Source: Pseudobutyrivibrio sp. UBA3626 (GTDB lineage: Bacteria; Bacillota; Clostridia; Lachnospirales; Lachnospiraceae). Taken from it: a DNA stretch of 64,000 bases. Below, one piece after another: positions 1 through 7,222 of the stretch (position 1 is the first letter of the stretch; each line of letters starts with the position of its first letter). Both the position numbers and the translations under genes were made by a program. The notes under the pieces are model-generated. The model was not told the origin of the DNA, did no database searches, and saw only the letters and a program-made list of their open reading frames with translations. The stretch is from NCBI GenBank assembly GCA_002373675.1, contig DFLF01000013.1:22877-86876 (forward strand), given 5' to 3'.

Positions 1-168
1 TTGTTTTTTAGCCTTATTCTTTGCTATAGACTTCGCGTGTTTAACTGAAGACTTCATATTGCTTATTCTTGCTTGATATGCCTTATTATTAGGGTTATTC
101 TGATTTGCATAATCATCAAGTTGCTTCTGAGTATGTGTTTTTGATGATACACCTTTCCCTTTGCCCAT
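1..168 (-). CDS. Small basic protein with NQNNPNN motif, 3' end cut by the window edge
   Basis: 56 codons are visible, reading off the left edge without a stop. A strong ribosome binding site (AAGGAGG about 8 bases upstream) supports the ATG. The N-terminus is Gly/Lys-rich (MGKGKGVSSKTHTQKQLDDY) and is followed by ANQNNPNNKAY and a Lys-rich stretch. Small proteins with an NxNNPNNxAY motif recur in Firmicutes without a known function; that family link is from memory. No membrane segment or cysteine is visible. An extended palindrome and a -10 box lie upstream at 305-343. Confidence 0.7.
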   Translation of the reverse strand, partial: MGKGKGVSSKTHTQKQLDDYANQNNPNNKAYQARISNMKSSVKHAKSIAKNKAKKQ

Positions 169-304
169 AAGCGTTTCCTCCTTTCCCCTTGACACATTTA
201 ATTACGCACTGGATAGCGGACTTTCGTCACCTTCTTAGCTGAATCCAATAATACATTATTACTGAATTATCCCTGCATTTAATTAATCCTCAAGGTTGGA
301 GAAA

Positions 305-343
305 GTTTTTACGTATACACGTAAAAACCTCATAATCATTATA
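305..343 (-). promoter_or_regulatory. Probable promoter with operator-like perfect palindrome
   Basis: On the minus strand a TATAAT box (338-343) is followed at about the expected transcription start by a perfect 10-bp inverted repeat, GTTTTTACGT/ACGTAAAAAC (305-314 and 319-328, 4-base loop). No clear -35 is seen. Neither strand has a good T-tract after the stem, so an operator or 5'-UTR hairpin for the small gene at 1-168 fits better than a terminator. About 140 bases of leader separate it from that gene. The rest of 185-422 shows nothing I recognise. Confidence 0.4.
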
Positions 344-422
344 GCAAAAAAACAAGTACAATACATCTAGATTTTCTAAAAATATACAGGCTATCTCAAA
401 AACATATTTCACAGTTTTCAAT

Positions 423-491
423 CTATTCTTCGATCCATTTACCACAAACTCCGAAAAACAATAGCCCGAGTTTTCTTATTTTCCTTGCCAC
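423..491 (-). CDS. Possible 22-aa microprotein
   Basis: A GTG codon is preceded by a very good ribosome binding site (AAGGAGG, 8-base spacing) and opens a 22-codon frame ending in TAG. The peptide has a basic N-terminus (ARKIRKLG), a short hydrophobic centre (LLFFGV) and the end CGKWIEE. It lies downstream of and in line with the GIY-YIG small-gene operon. The main support is the ribosome binding site, which no other frame explains; the frame itself is short enough to occur by chance. Confidence 0.35.
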   Translation of the reverse strand: MARKIRKLGLLFFGVCGKWIEE

Positions 492-574
492 AGCAATGTC
501 CTCCTTATAAAGCAATGCTATCAATCAAATTATAGTAGCTTTGGACACAGCGAGCAATAAAAGCTGTAATTTTC

Positions 575-748
575 TCACATAATGACATATCCAGCAAAAA
601 GTACCACACCAATAAAAAGTGCAATCGAACCCAAGCAACTGCCTTTCGGCTTGTTGCCATTGCCCCCACCTTTATCATCCTCGAGAAGAACATCTGTAAG
701 GAATAAGTCCTCACCATCTATTTTTCCGTTATTATTCCAATCTATCAT
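575..748 (-). CDS. 57-aa membrane microprotein with a Ca-binding (EF-hand/dockerin-like) N-terminus
   Basis: The start overlaps the stop of the GIY-YIG gene (TAATG), which implies translational coupling. The N-terminus IDWNNNGKIDGEDLFL carries the D-x-N-x-N-G-x-I-D-x-x-D spacing of a calcium loop as in EF-hands and dockerins. Residues 25-36 are a Gly/Asn/Lys linker. Residues 38-57 form one hydrophobic helix (CLGSIALFIGVVLFAGYVIM) ending at the C-terminus, so the protein looks like a tail-anchored membrane peptide. No named family is known to me. Function is unknown; calcium binding is an inference from the loop. Confidence 0.7.
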   Translation of the reverse strand: MIDWNNNGKIDGEDLFLTDVLLEDDKGGGNGNKPKGSCLGSIALFIGVVLFAGYVIM

Positions 749-1278
749 TAGTTATCCTTTACATTGTACTGAGTATTTATTGCATTTAATAGTTCCAGTT
801 CCACTTGTTTATAATTATTTGTATTGAAGAAGTACAGTTTTACCGTCTTCCCTATCTTCGAAAGTTCCAAGACAACCTTGTTCATTTTACAATTGGTCAC
901 TTGTCCTCCCACATAACAATTTCTAGGTGATATAGTGCCGTAGCCAGTATTAAAGCGCCGTCTCAACTCCACAGTCTCACCAATATAGATGATCTCGTCA
1001 TCGACTACCCAAAGGTATACTCCCGGCACTTGCCCAGCATTAATGGAGAACTTACAGAACATCCCGCTTCCATAATTGTGTAAAGACTTACCGTTTTTAT
1101 TGTTATATTCTGATTGAGGAGCATACTCGATAACCTTTCCGTTCCCGTCTCTCTCGGGCTCCAGATCTTGAACATATAAAAAGTCATATCCACAAACCTT
1201 AATGGCATCACTATTTTTTATTTCATTTGATGAATTTCCCTTTGCTTTTTTCACACTCACATGAGTTTCTGTTGTCAT
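748..1278 (-). CDS. GIY-YIG domain protein
   Basis: The 176-residue protein has the GIY-YIG nuclease signature in its C-terminal half: PGVYLW (GVY at 86-88), EIIYIGET (YIG at 98-100), an arginine run at 106-108, a glutamate near 160 and a closing Asn at 172. These match the core residues of single-strand or structure-specific endonucleases of this superfamily. The first 80 residues are not recognised and carry no obvious second domain. It is the middle gene of a tight operon: a 42-aa gene lies 16 bases upstream and a 57-aa membrane microprotein overlaps its stop. Its substrate is unknown; a mobile-element or defence role is possible but unproven. Confidence 0.8.
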   Translation of the reverse strand: MTTETHVSVKKAKGNSSNEIKNSDAIKVCGYDFLYVQDLEPERDGNGKVIEYAPQSEYNNKNGKSLHNYGSGMFCKFSINAGQVPGVYLWVVDDEIIYIGETVELRRRFNTGYGTISPRNCYVGGQVTNCKMNKVVLELSKIGKTVKLYFFNTNNYKQVELELLNAINTQYNVKDN

Positions 1279-1294
1279 ATCTTATTCCTTTATC

Positions 1295-1423
1295 TTATAA
1301 ATCAATCATTTCTTTAATAACCGCTCTCAAATCCTCTGCTCCCGAGTTTTCTTCAGGCACAAGAAATCGGATCTTACCGTCAGGATATACAGCGCGACCA
1401 TCTTGTACAAATCTAAAATTCAT
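1295..1423 (-). CDS. 42-aa small protein, first gene of the GIY-YIG operon
   Basis: ATG with a good ribosome binding site (GGGAGG) opens a 42-residue acidic frame that begins MNFRFVQDGRAVYPDGKIRF. An extended -10 promoter lies just upstream (1451-1459) and the GIY-YIG gene starts 16 bases after the stop, so it looks like the lead gene of that operon. No family is recognised. Its size and position would fit a small regulatory or antitoxin-like partner, but nothing in the sequence shows this. Confidence 0.6.
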   Translation of the reverse strand: MNFRFVQDGRAVYPDGKIRFLVPEENSGAEDLRAVIKEMIDL

Positions 1424-1450
1424 AATAGCCCTCCCATATAACATATTAAT

Positions 1451-1459
1451 ATTATAGCA
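1451..1459 (-). promoter_or_regulatory. Extended -10 promoter of the GIY-YIG operon
   Basis: The minus strand reads TGCTATAAT, a perfect TGn extended -10, about 28 bases before the start of the 42-aa gene. No convincing -35 is seen, which is usual for extended -10 promoters. The stretch 1460-1678 further upstream has no recognisable gene or site. Confidence 0.55.
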
Positions 1460-1678
1460 TAATCAAAAACTCAAAAATCCATTACTTTTCTATATCATTT
1501 CTTAACTCAAAAATCACATAATCGTTGAAACGTTTAATACATATTTCCACTTCAAAAATACAGTCCCCATACCTTTCCACATATACTACTTAACACCTGC
1601 AAAGTACGATTTTAAGCCATTTCTGTGATGTATATGTATCGACACGTCTATTCTTTTATCAGACATATTAATAAACTA

Positions 1679-1819
1679 TTAAACACTACCTGTTCTCAAT
1701 AAAGATAGCATCTGTTCTTTATTATATTCATAACGAGCAAGCACGCCTTTATCAGTATCAAATAATTCTTTTATATTCTTATAAAAGAAGAGAAAAGACC
1801 TCTCTGACATTACACGCAT
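1679..1819 (-). CDS. 46-aa hypothetical protein coupled to the DUF2130 gene
   Basis: The start codon lies two bases after the DUF2130 stop (TGATAATG), and its ribosome binding site (AAGGAGTG) is inside the last codons of that gene, so translation is probably coupled. The 46-residue product (MRVMSERSFLFFYKNIKELF, then a charged middle and LLSLLRTG-like end) has no recognised domain, signal or cysteine. It could be a genuine small partner or the eroded end of a longer gene. Confidence 0.5.
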   Translation of the reverse strand: MRVMSERSFLFFYKNIKELFDTDKGVLARYEYNKEQMLSLLRTGSV

Positions 1820-1821
1820 TA

Positions 1822-3036
1822 TCACTCCTTCAACTCCTCAAACTTCGCTCTCATAGTTGGATTGTTCTTGGTTAGTCTCTTAATGTTGACTTCATCCACC
1901 TTATTGTTGGCTATACGAAGCTGATTGTCAGAGCCCTGTAATTCTTTTTTAACTTTTTCAAGGTGACTAATTGTCTTATCAATTTCATCAATAGCTTTAT
2001 CAAAATGTTTATGTGCGATATCGTAATTTCTACTGAAATCATCTTTGAATTGCAATAGTGATTCTTCGAAATTAGATATGTCGATATCTTGATTCTTTAC
2101 TAGCGCAAGTTCTTGCTTATACATTAATGCATTCATAGCAGCGTTACGAAGCAATGTAATAATAGGGATAAAGCACTGAGGTCGTACAACATACATTTTC
2201 TCATATCTATACGAGACGTCTACAATTCCTGCATTGTAGAGTTCGTTTTCAGATTCAAGTAATGATACAAGCACTGCATATTCACAATTCTTCTCGCGAC
2301 GATCCTTGTCAAGTTCCTTGAAGAAATCTTCGTTCTTGTGCTTTGTTGCGGTAGTATCCATCTCGTTTTTCATTTCGAACATAATTGATATTATCTCGTT
2401 ATCATATTCATCAGTTTCTCGATAGATATAGTCCCCTTTACTTCCAGAACGGGCATCGTTATCTTTTTCGAAATACGCATTAGGAAATGCTGTTGCACGA
2501 AGTTGGTTGAACTGCGTCTCGCAATGTTGTTCTAATGTCTCTCCAACCATCTTAGTTGACATCTTAGTCTTTAAGTCCTTATAGAATTCTATTTGACTAT
2601 CTTTTTCTTTTAGAAGAATCTGAGCCTTTTCCTTCTCTGATTGAATGTCTTTCTCTAATCTATGCTTCTCTTCTTCTACATCTTTTACAGCCTCTAAAAC
2701 TGCAATTTTTTGTTTGTCTTTTGCATTATCTATTTCGTTCTGTAATTTAATCTTGTCATTTTCAAGTTTAGTCTTATCTGATTCAGCTTTCTCTATTTGC
2801 TTCTTGAGTTTATCTAATTCTTTACTATGCGACTCGTTTATTTCAAGGATAACCTGATTGCGAAGTGAATCTAATTCAATCTTATGTTTTTCTTCTAGAT
2901 TATTCTCTAGCTCCTCTATTCGCTTTTCAACATCCTTATTAAATTCCTTGTCTCTAATCTGACTTATGATTGAACTTAACTCTGCATCATCAACTGTAAA
3001 TGCTTGTCCACAATGTGGACATTTTAATTCCGCCAT
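1822..3036 (-). CDS. DUF2130 protein: CxxC N-terminus, long coiled coil, PD-(D/E)xK-like C-terminal domain
   Basis: At 404 aa it matches the DUF2130 (COG4487) layout. It starts with a CPHCG knuckle (residues 6-10), followed by a Lys/Glu-rich coiled coil at about 25-155 and a conserved globular part (EQHCETQFNQLR, AYFEKDNDARSGSKGDY). In the globular part, D202 in GDYIYRE and E221-x-K223 in FEMKNE have the D...ExK spacing of PD-(D/E)xK nucleases. That catalytic reading is inference, since the family has no proven activity that I know. A 46-aa gene is translationally coupled downstream. The ATG has a weak AAGGGGG ribosome binding site. Confidence 0.8.
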   Translation of the reverse strand: MAELKCPHCGQAFTVDDAELSSIISQIRDKEFNKDVEKRIEELENNLEEKHKIELDSLRNQVILEINESHSKELDKLKKQIEKAESDKTKLENDKIKLQNEIDNAKDKQKIAVLEAVKDVEEEKHRLEKDIQSEKEKAQILLKEKDSQIEFYKDLKTKMSTKMVGETLEQHCETQFNQLRATAFPNAYFEKDNDARSGSKGDYIYRETDEYDNEIISIMFEMKNEMDTTATKHKNEDFFKELDKDRREKNCEYAVLVSLLESENELYNAGIVDVSYRYEKMYVVRPQCFIPIITLLRNAAMNALMYKQELALVKNQDIDISNFEESLLQFKDDFSRNYDIAHKHFDKAIDEIDKTISHLEKVKKELQGSDNQLRIANNKVDEVNIKRLTKNNPTMRAKFEELKE

Positions 3037-3190
3037 AACTTATATCCCCCTTATAATTCCTACAGATTCTATTACCTTCCCCATATTACCACAGACCCTG
3101 TCCTATTATTGGGACCGATTTTCGAACGCCTGTGCTCGAACATTAGTGCTATTCTTCATAGCTACACACTTTGTGTATTATTATACAACA

Positions 3191-3213
3191 AAAGCGTGGC
3201 TGTGCCACGCTTT
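3191..3213 (-). terminator. Terminator of the Dabb gene
   Basis: A perfect 10-bp stem (AAAGCGTGGC/GCCACGCTTT, 3-base loop) lies about 20 bases after the Dabb stop. On the minus strand it is followed by a weakly T-rich TGTTGTATAA. The symmetrical stem could also work on the plus strand. Confidence 0.7.
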
Positions 3214-3234
3214 ATTAGAGAATATGTTAATTAT

Positions 3235-3537
3235 CTACACCTCATAATCCATACACACCCTATTTGCAGTATAAGGTCTTACCTTACCGTCTGCTACCGC
3301 AACGTGCTTAGGGTGGATCGCGTATCCCTTCAGAGCTTCTTCTGATTCAAATGTGGAATCAAGCATAACATCTGCATTAGAAGATGCAAGGCCTTCTGTA
3401 ACTACATTTATATCAATCAAGCCAGGTATCTCACCCTTAAGACCTTCTAAGCCGGACTTAATTCCGGCCTTGACTTTACTTATCTGCTCCTTAGTTAATT
3501 CATCCTTTAGTTGCCATAATATTACATGTTTTACCAT
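3235..3537 (-). CDS. Dabb (stress-responsive alpha/beta barrel) domain protein
   Basis: The 100-residue protein is a single Dabb domain. It has the family opening MVKHVILWQLKD (HVxLWxLK), a central GLKGEIPGL segment and the typical end AIHPKHVAVADGKVRPYT. Members are small dimeric ferredoxin-like barrels, mostly of unknown function; some plant and actinobacterial homologues bind or cyclise small molecules. The start is supported by an AAGGAGG ribosome binding site. It sits between two unrelated minus-strand genes with its own terminator, so it is probably monocistronic. Confidence 0.85.
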   Translation of the reverse strand: MVKHVILWQLKDELTKEQISKVKAGIKSGLEGLKGEIPGLIDINVVTEGLASSNADVMLDSTFESEEALKGYAIHPKHVAVADGKVRPYTANRVCMDYEV

Positions 3538-3564
3538 GGTCGTTCCTCCTTTTTTCTACCATCG

Positions 3565-4884
3565 TCACGACTTTGACGATTCTAACGAATCTTTATCATT
3601 GGCAAACCATTCCCCTGCTATATACAGCGGAACATTTGTCATCCAATCCTGTGTTCGATAATTTGACATAGATATCCTTACAGGCTTTAATGTCTCATTG
3701 TTTTCATACACTGTTCTTAGACTTTTTGATTTGAGATTTTCTTCAGCTTTAACCTCGATAGGATATATCTCTGATTCTTGCATTACAAAATCAATCTCTA
3801 GGTTAGATGTATCTCTGGAATAATAGTATAATTTATGTCCGCCCGCAATCAACTCCTGTAATACATATTGCTCAGTAAATGCTCCTTTGTATTCTTTAAT
3901 TGCTTTATTCTTTATTAATACATCTTTTGCATCTATTTCTGATAATGCTCCTAGTAGACCTAGGTCTAATATAAAGAGCTTAAATGATTCCAAATCTTCA
4001 TAGAACTTTAAAGGCTTTTCAAGTTTTGAAATATTTGATACTTTATATATCAAGCCAGCATCCATTAACCATTGTATTGCATTTTCAAATTCTTTTGCTC
4101 TGCCACCTTTCTTTACCGCACTATATATAAATTTTTTATTTTCTTTTGCTAGTTGACCAGGTATAGAATCCCATACCATATTTACTTTAGGTAATACTTT
4201 TTCAGGAACATGTTTTGAGAAATCGCGACGATAATCAGCTAGAATCTGATTCTGTAATTCTCGAACTTTTTTTACATCTTGTTCCTCTACATACGTCTTT
4301 ACAACCTCAGGCATTCCTCCCACATAATAATACTGTCGTAATAATTCAATATAGATATCAGATGTTGGTGCGAATTCATCCCATCTATGCTCTTCTATGT
4401 TATTTACAAGATTCTCTTTTCCTAACGCCAGTAAAAACTCTTTAAAACATAACGGATATAGATTTATTTCATTCACTTTTCCCACAGGAAATCCTGTTCC
4501 TTCATGTAGTCCTATCCCAAGTAAGCTACCGGCAACTGCAATATGATACTGAGGTGCTTCTTCACAAAAGTATTTTAGGGAAGTTAATCCAATTGGAACC
4601 TCTTGTATTTCATCTAGAATAATTAGCGTTTTATCCGAATTAATTGTAACACCTGATATAACAGAAAACGTTCTAATTAGCCTTTCTATATTGAAATCGT
4701 AAAATGCTTCCTTAATAGACGCGTCTTCGTCGCAATTTATATAAGCAACACTCTCATACTCATTTTTTCCAAACTCTTTAAGTAGCCATGTTTTTCCTAC
4801 TTGTCTCGCACCGTTTAATATCAGTGGCTTTCTATCTTTTTTCGTCTTCCACTCTAACAATGTATTATACGCGAATCTTTTCAT
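3565..4884 (-). CDS. AAA_14/DUF4143 ATPase (first of three)
   Basis: The 439-aa protein has the usual layout of the family. The N-terminal P-loop ATPase has Walker A GARQVGKT (25-32), Walker B TLIILDEIQ (about 86-94) and a sensor-like GSLLG (119-123). A linker and a C-terminal DUF4143 domain follow, ending in a nuclease-like EIDFV...YPIEVKA. Proteins of this type are widespread, often multicopy, and of unproven function. A good AGGGGG ribosome binding site precedes the ATG. Upstream lie a 17-bp-spaced promoter and a 32-bp-period repeat, which suggests dedicated control. Confidence 0.88.
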   Translation of the reverse strand: MKRFAYNTLLEWKTKKDRKPLILNGARQVGKTWLLKEFGKNEYESVAYINCDEDASIKEAFYDFNIERLIRTFSVISGVTINSDKTLIILDEIQEVPIGLTSLKYFCEEAPQYHIAVAGSLLGIGLHEGTGFPVGKVNEINLYPLCFKEFLLALGKENLVNNIEEHRWDEFAPTSDIYIELLRQYYYVGGMPEVVKTYVEEQDVKKVRELQNQILADYRRDFSKHVPEKVLPKVNMVWDSIPGQLAKENKKFIYSAVKKGGRAKEFENAIQWLMDAGLIYKVSNISKLEKPLKFYEDLESFKLFILDLGLLGALSEIDAKDVLIKNKAIKEYKGAFTEQYVLQELIAGGHKLYYYSRDTSNLEIDFVMQESEIYPIEVKAEENLKSKSLRTVYENNETLKPVRISMSNYRTQDWMTNVPLYIAGEWFANDKDSLESSKS

Positions 4885-4907
4885 AATAATCCCCCTATAT
4901 TACATTT

Positions 4908-4936
4908 ATAATACATTTTTTACAGCGAATATTCAA
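4908..4936 (-). promoter_or_regulatory. Promoter of the first AAA_14/DUF4143 gene
   Basis: Reading the minus strand, TTGAAT (4931-4936) and TATTAT (4908-4913) are separated by exactly 17 bases. The spacer is formed by the first copy of the 32-bp repeat, so anything that binds the repeat would cover the promoter. Confidence 0.5.
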
Positions 4937-5029
4937 GCATTCTTACATTTTTTACAGCGAATATTTCTCGATTTTTACATTTTTTACAGCGAATATTTCT
5001 CGATTTTTACATTTTTCATAGCGAAAGTT
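4912..5029. repeat. Four-copy 32-bp tandem repeat upstream of the AAA_14 gene
   Basis: A 22-base core (TACATTTTTTACAGCGAATA plus TT) is perfect at 4912-4933, 4944-4965 and 4976-4997, with a degenerate fourth copy at 5008-5029. The start-to-start distance is 32 bases each time, close to three DNA turns, so all copies face the same side of the helix. The 10-base gaps are partly conserved (copies 2 and 3 share CTCGATTTT). This looks like an operator or iteron array, not CRISPR. Confidence 0.85.
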
Positions 5030-5040
5030 GACTGATTTCT

Positions 5041-5072
5041 AAAAAAAACAGCTACCCCTCTTGGGATAGCTG
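5041..5072 (-). terminator. Terminator of the chemotaxis receptor gene
   Basis: On the minus strand, CAGCTATCCC pairs with GGGGTAGCTG (one G-T pair) across a 4-base loop and runs straight into eight Ts. It lies about 20 bases after the receptor stop codon. Confidence 0.9.
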
Positions 5073-5090
5073 CTTTATTATGTCATCCTC

Positions 5091-7199
5091 TTATAACTTG
5101 AACCTACTTACGATATTAGATAAGTCACTAGCTACATCTTTCTGTTCTGTAGCCATATCTTCCACATCATCAACCATAACAGATACTTGATCAACAGTCT
5201 CTGTGATATCCGCAGAGTTTGCTGATGTATCCTGTGCCGATTCTGCAATATCTGCAACAGCAAGGTTGACTTGTTCCATAGAATCTGTAATTGTCTCTAC
5301 AAGTTCACCTATTGAATCTGCCAGATTCTTGAATGCTGTTGCATCCTGTCCATATTGAACACCGATATTAACGAAATTGTCGTAATCTGGTGCAACAGTC
5401 TCCTGTACGAAATCAAGAAGTTGGTTGGCTCCGTCACTCATTGATCCGAATGCTGACTGAACTCCTTCTATTGTAACCTTGATTCTCTCAACAGCATCAC
5501 CTGTCTCAGTAGCAAGCTTATTTACCTCCGATGCAACAACTGCAAATCCTCTACCATGTTCACCAGCTCTTGCTGCCTCAATAGAAGCGTTAAGTGAGAG
5601 TAGGTTAATCTGATCTGCTATATCGGCAATACTATTAACCATTTCACCGATTTCACTAACAATCTTAGCTCTTTCATTTGCTTCTTTAAGTTCTTCGCTA
5701 TATTTCTCAACGATTGCTATTGCATGGTCGTATGCCTTACGTGAGCTCTCTTCTACTTCTGAAGCCCTCTTAAGTATTTCATTAACTTCTTCTGAAGTCT
5801 TAGATGTTTCGTCTGCTAAATATTGAACTGATTCATTTACTTCATTTACAGAAGCTGATACTTCCTCGGTAGCAGCACCGGTAGACATCATAGCTTCATT
5901 AACCTTACCCATATTGTCATGGATATCGCCGAACTTCTCTGATAGTTCTGTAGCTACCTGATTCATTCTCTGTGAAGAATCATTTACATTTGCAGAACCG
6001 GTTGAGATTCTACTAATTACATCACGGTTACTTTCATACATTTCATTAAGTGAACCACTCATTAAGCCAAGCTCATCTTTACCCTTAGCATTAATCTTAT
6101 CAACTGTGAAGTCACCCTTCGCAAGGTCTCCTGCAAATGCTTTAACTCTATTAAGTGTCTTAGATAAACTGTTGGCAATTAGTATGATTACTATTGCACA
6201 TACAATAACTGCTATAGCTGCCACTATGATAAGAATAATTGTTAACTTCTGAACAGGAGCATTAATCTCAGATAATGGCATCTTAATCATAAGCTTCCAG
6301 TTTACGCCAGGAATAGTTGCATAGTATAAGTTGTATGTCTCGCTATCACCTTTGTATTCTGTAAGTCCAGATTCATTAGCCAGAACATCTTCTCCTGCTT
6401 TAGCAAGGGATGCGTTCTCATCATCCTTGATATTAACACCATTCTGAACCTTCTCGTTATCATCTGTATAGATATATGTGCCATCAGATGCCAGAAGCAT
6501 AGCTGTTCCATTCTCTCCTACTTTGATTGACGATACAATATCTACCATGGTATCAAGGGAGATGTCACAAGTAACACATCCTATATACTGACCATTACTA
6601 AAGATTGGTGCCGAACAAGTCGCCATAACTGTCTTAGATGATTCATCATAATAAGGATCTGTTATCTCAGCAGTTCCTTCTTTCATCTTGGCTGCGTTAG
6701 TATAATACTCCTGACTAAAGTAATCATACTCCGCATTACTATATTCCCAGGTCTCTACGATATTGTCACCATCTTTGTACCAATATGGTCCCATATATCT
6801 CTCTGCTGCATTATAAGCATTTGGTTCAAACCATATTCCAGCACCATTAATAATACTGCTAGACTTAATAGCGCTTGAGAAACTAATCTTGAATACGTCC
6901 ATTGGTGTTGACTTGTAGTAGATTGATACTTCTCTTGCAAGATTGATTGCCTGCGACCTTACGATTTCAAGATCAGCATTGATCTCGTTACTATTGGACT
7001 GCAATTCAGACTTCATTGTGTTCTGAATCTCGTTATTAATAGTATTCTTACTATTAATCGCGCTCACAACCGTAAGAATAATTGTAGCAATGACAACCGT
7101 TGGCAAAAGCTTTATAAGCATTTGACCGCGAATTCCCATGCCTCCCTTTTTCTTAGCTTGTGTTTGTCCAGTCTGCTTCTTTGTTTTGTCGTTACCCAT
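5091..7199 (-). CDS. Methyl-accepting chemotaxis protein with periplasmic-type Cache sensor
   Basis: The 702-aa receptor has a basic cytoplasmic start and a first membrane helix at about 28-48. A roughly 270-residue extracellular domain follows, with Cache-like features (WFEPNAYNAAERYMGPYWYK and DPYYDESSKTVMATCSAPI). The second helix is at about 321-345, then HAMP and a long signalling coiled coil. The hairpin tip EIGEMVNSIADIADQINLLS and the following EAARAGEHGRGFAVVA are the most conserved part of all MCPs (about 516-560). Ligand is unknown. There is no CheW-binding pentapeptide at the end. It has its own terminator and no che genes nearby, so it is an orphan receptor gene. Confidence 0.95.
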   Translation of the reverse strand: MGNDKTKKQTGQTQAKKKGGMGIRGQMLIKLLPTVVIATIILTVVSAINSKNTINNEIQNTMKSELQSNSNEINADLEIVRSQAINLAREVSIYYKSTPMDVFKISFSSAIKSSSIINGAGIWFEPNAYNAAERYMGPYWYKDGDNIVETWEYSNAEYDYFSQEYYTNAAKMKEGTAEITDPYYDESSKTVMATCSAPIFSNGQYIGCVTCDISLDTMVDIVSSIKVGENGTAMLLASDGTYIYTDDNEKVQNGVNIKDDENASLAKAGEDVLANESGLTEYKGDSETYNLYYATIPGVNWKLMIKMPLSEINAPVQKLTIILIIVAAIAVIVCAIVIILIANSLSKTLNRVKAFAGDLAKGDFTVDKINAKGKDELGLMSGSLNEMYESNRDVISRISTGSANVNDSSQRMNQVATELSEKFGDIHDNMGKVNEAMMSTGAATEEVSASVNEVNESVQYLADETSKTSEEVNEILKRASEVEESSRKAYDHAIAIVEKYSEELKEANERAKIVSEIGEMVNSIADIADQINLLSLNASIEAARAGEHGRGFAVVASEVNKLATETGDAVERIKVTIEGVQSAFGSMSDGANQLLDFVQETVAPDYDNFVNIGVQYGQDATAFKNLADSIGELVETITDSMEQVNLAVADIAESAQDTSANSADITETVDQVSVMVDDVEDMATEQKDVASDLSNIVSRFKL

Positions 7200-7222
7200 A
7201 CTTTACCCTCCTGACAAACATT

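Noticed and set aside
505..717. 70-codon minus-strand frame
   Set aside because: It overlaps the 57-aa microprotein in another frame, which has better coupling and a clear domain pattern, and it lacks a ribosome binding site.
582..827. 81-codon plus-strand frame
   Set aside because: It is antisense to the GIY-YIG operon, with no ribosome binding site or recognisable pattern.
4912..5029. Possible CRISPR array
   Set aside because: The 22-base units are separated by only 10 bases that are partly conserved, there are four copies, and no cas gene is near. A promoter-linked operator array fits better.
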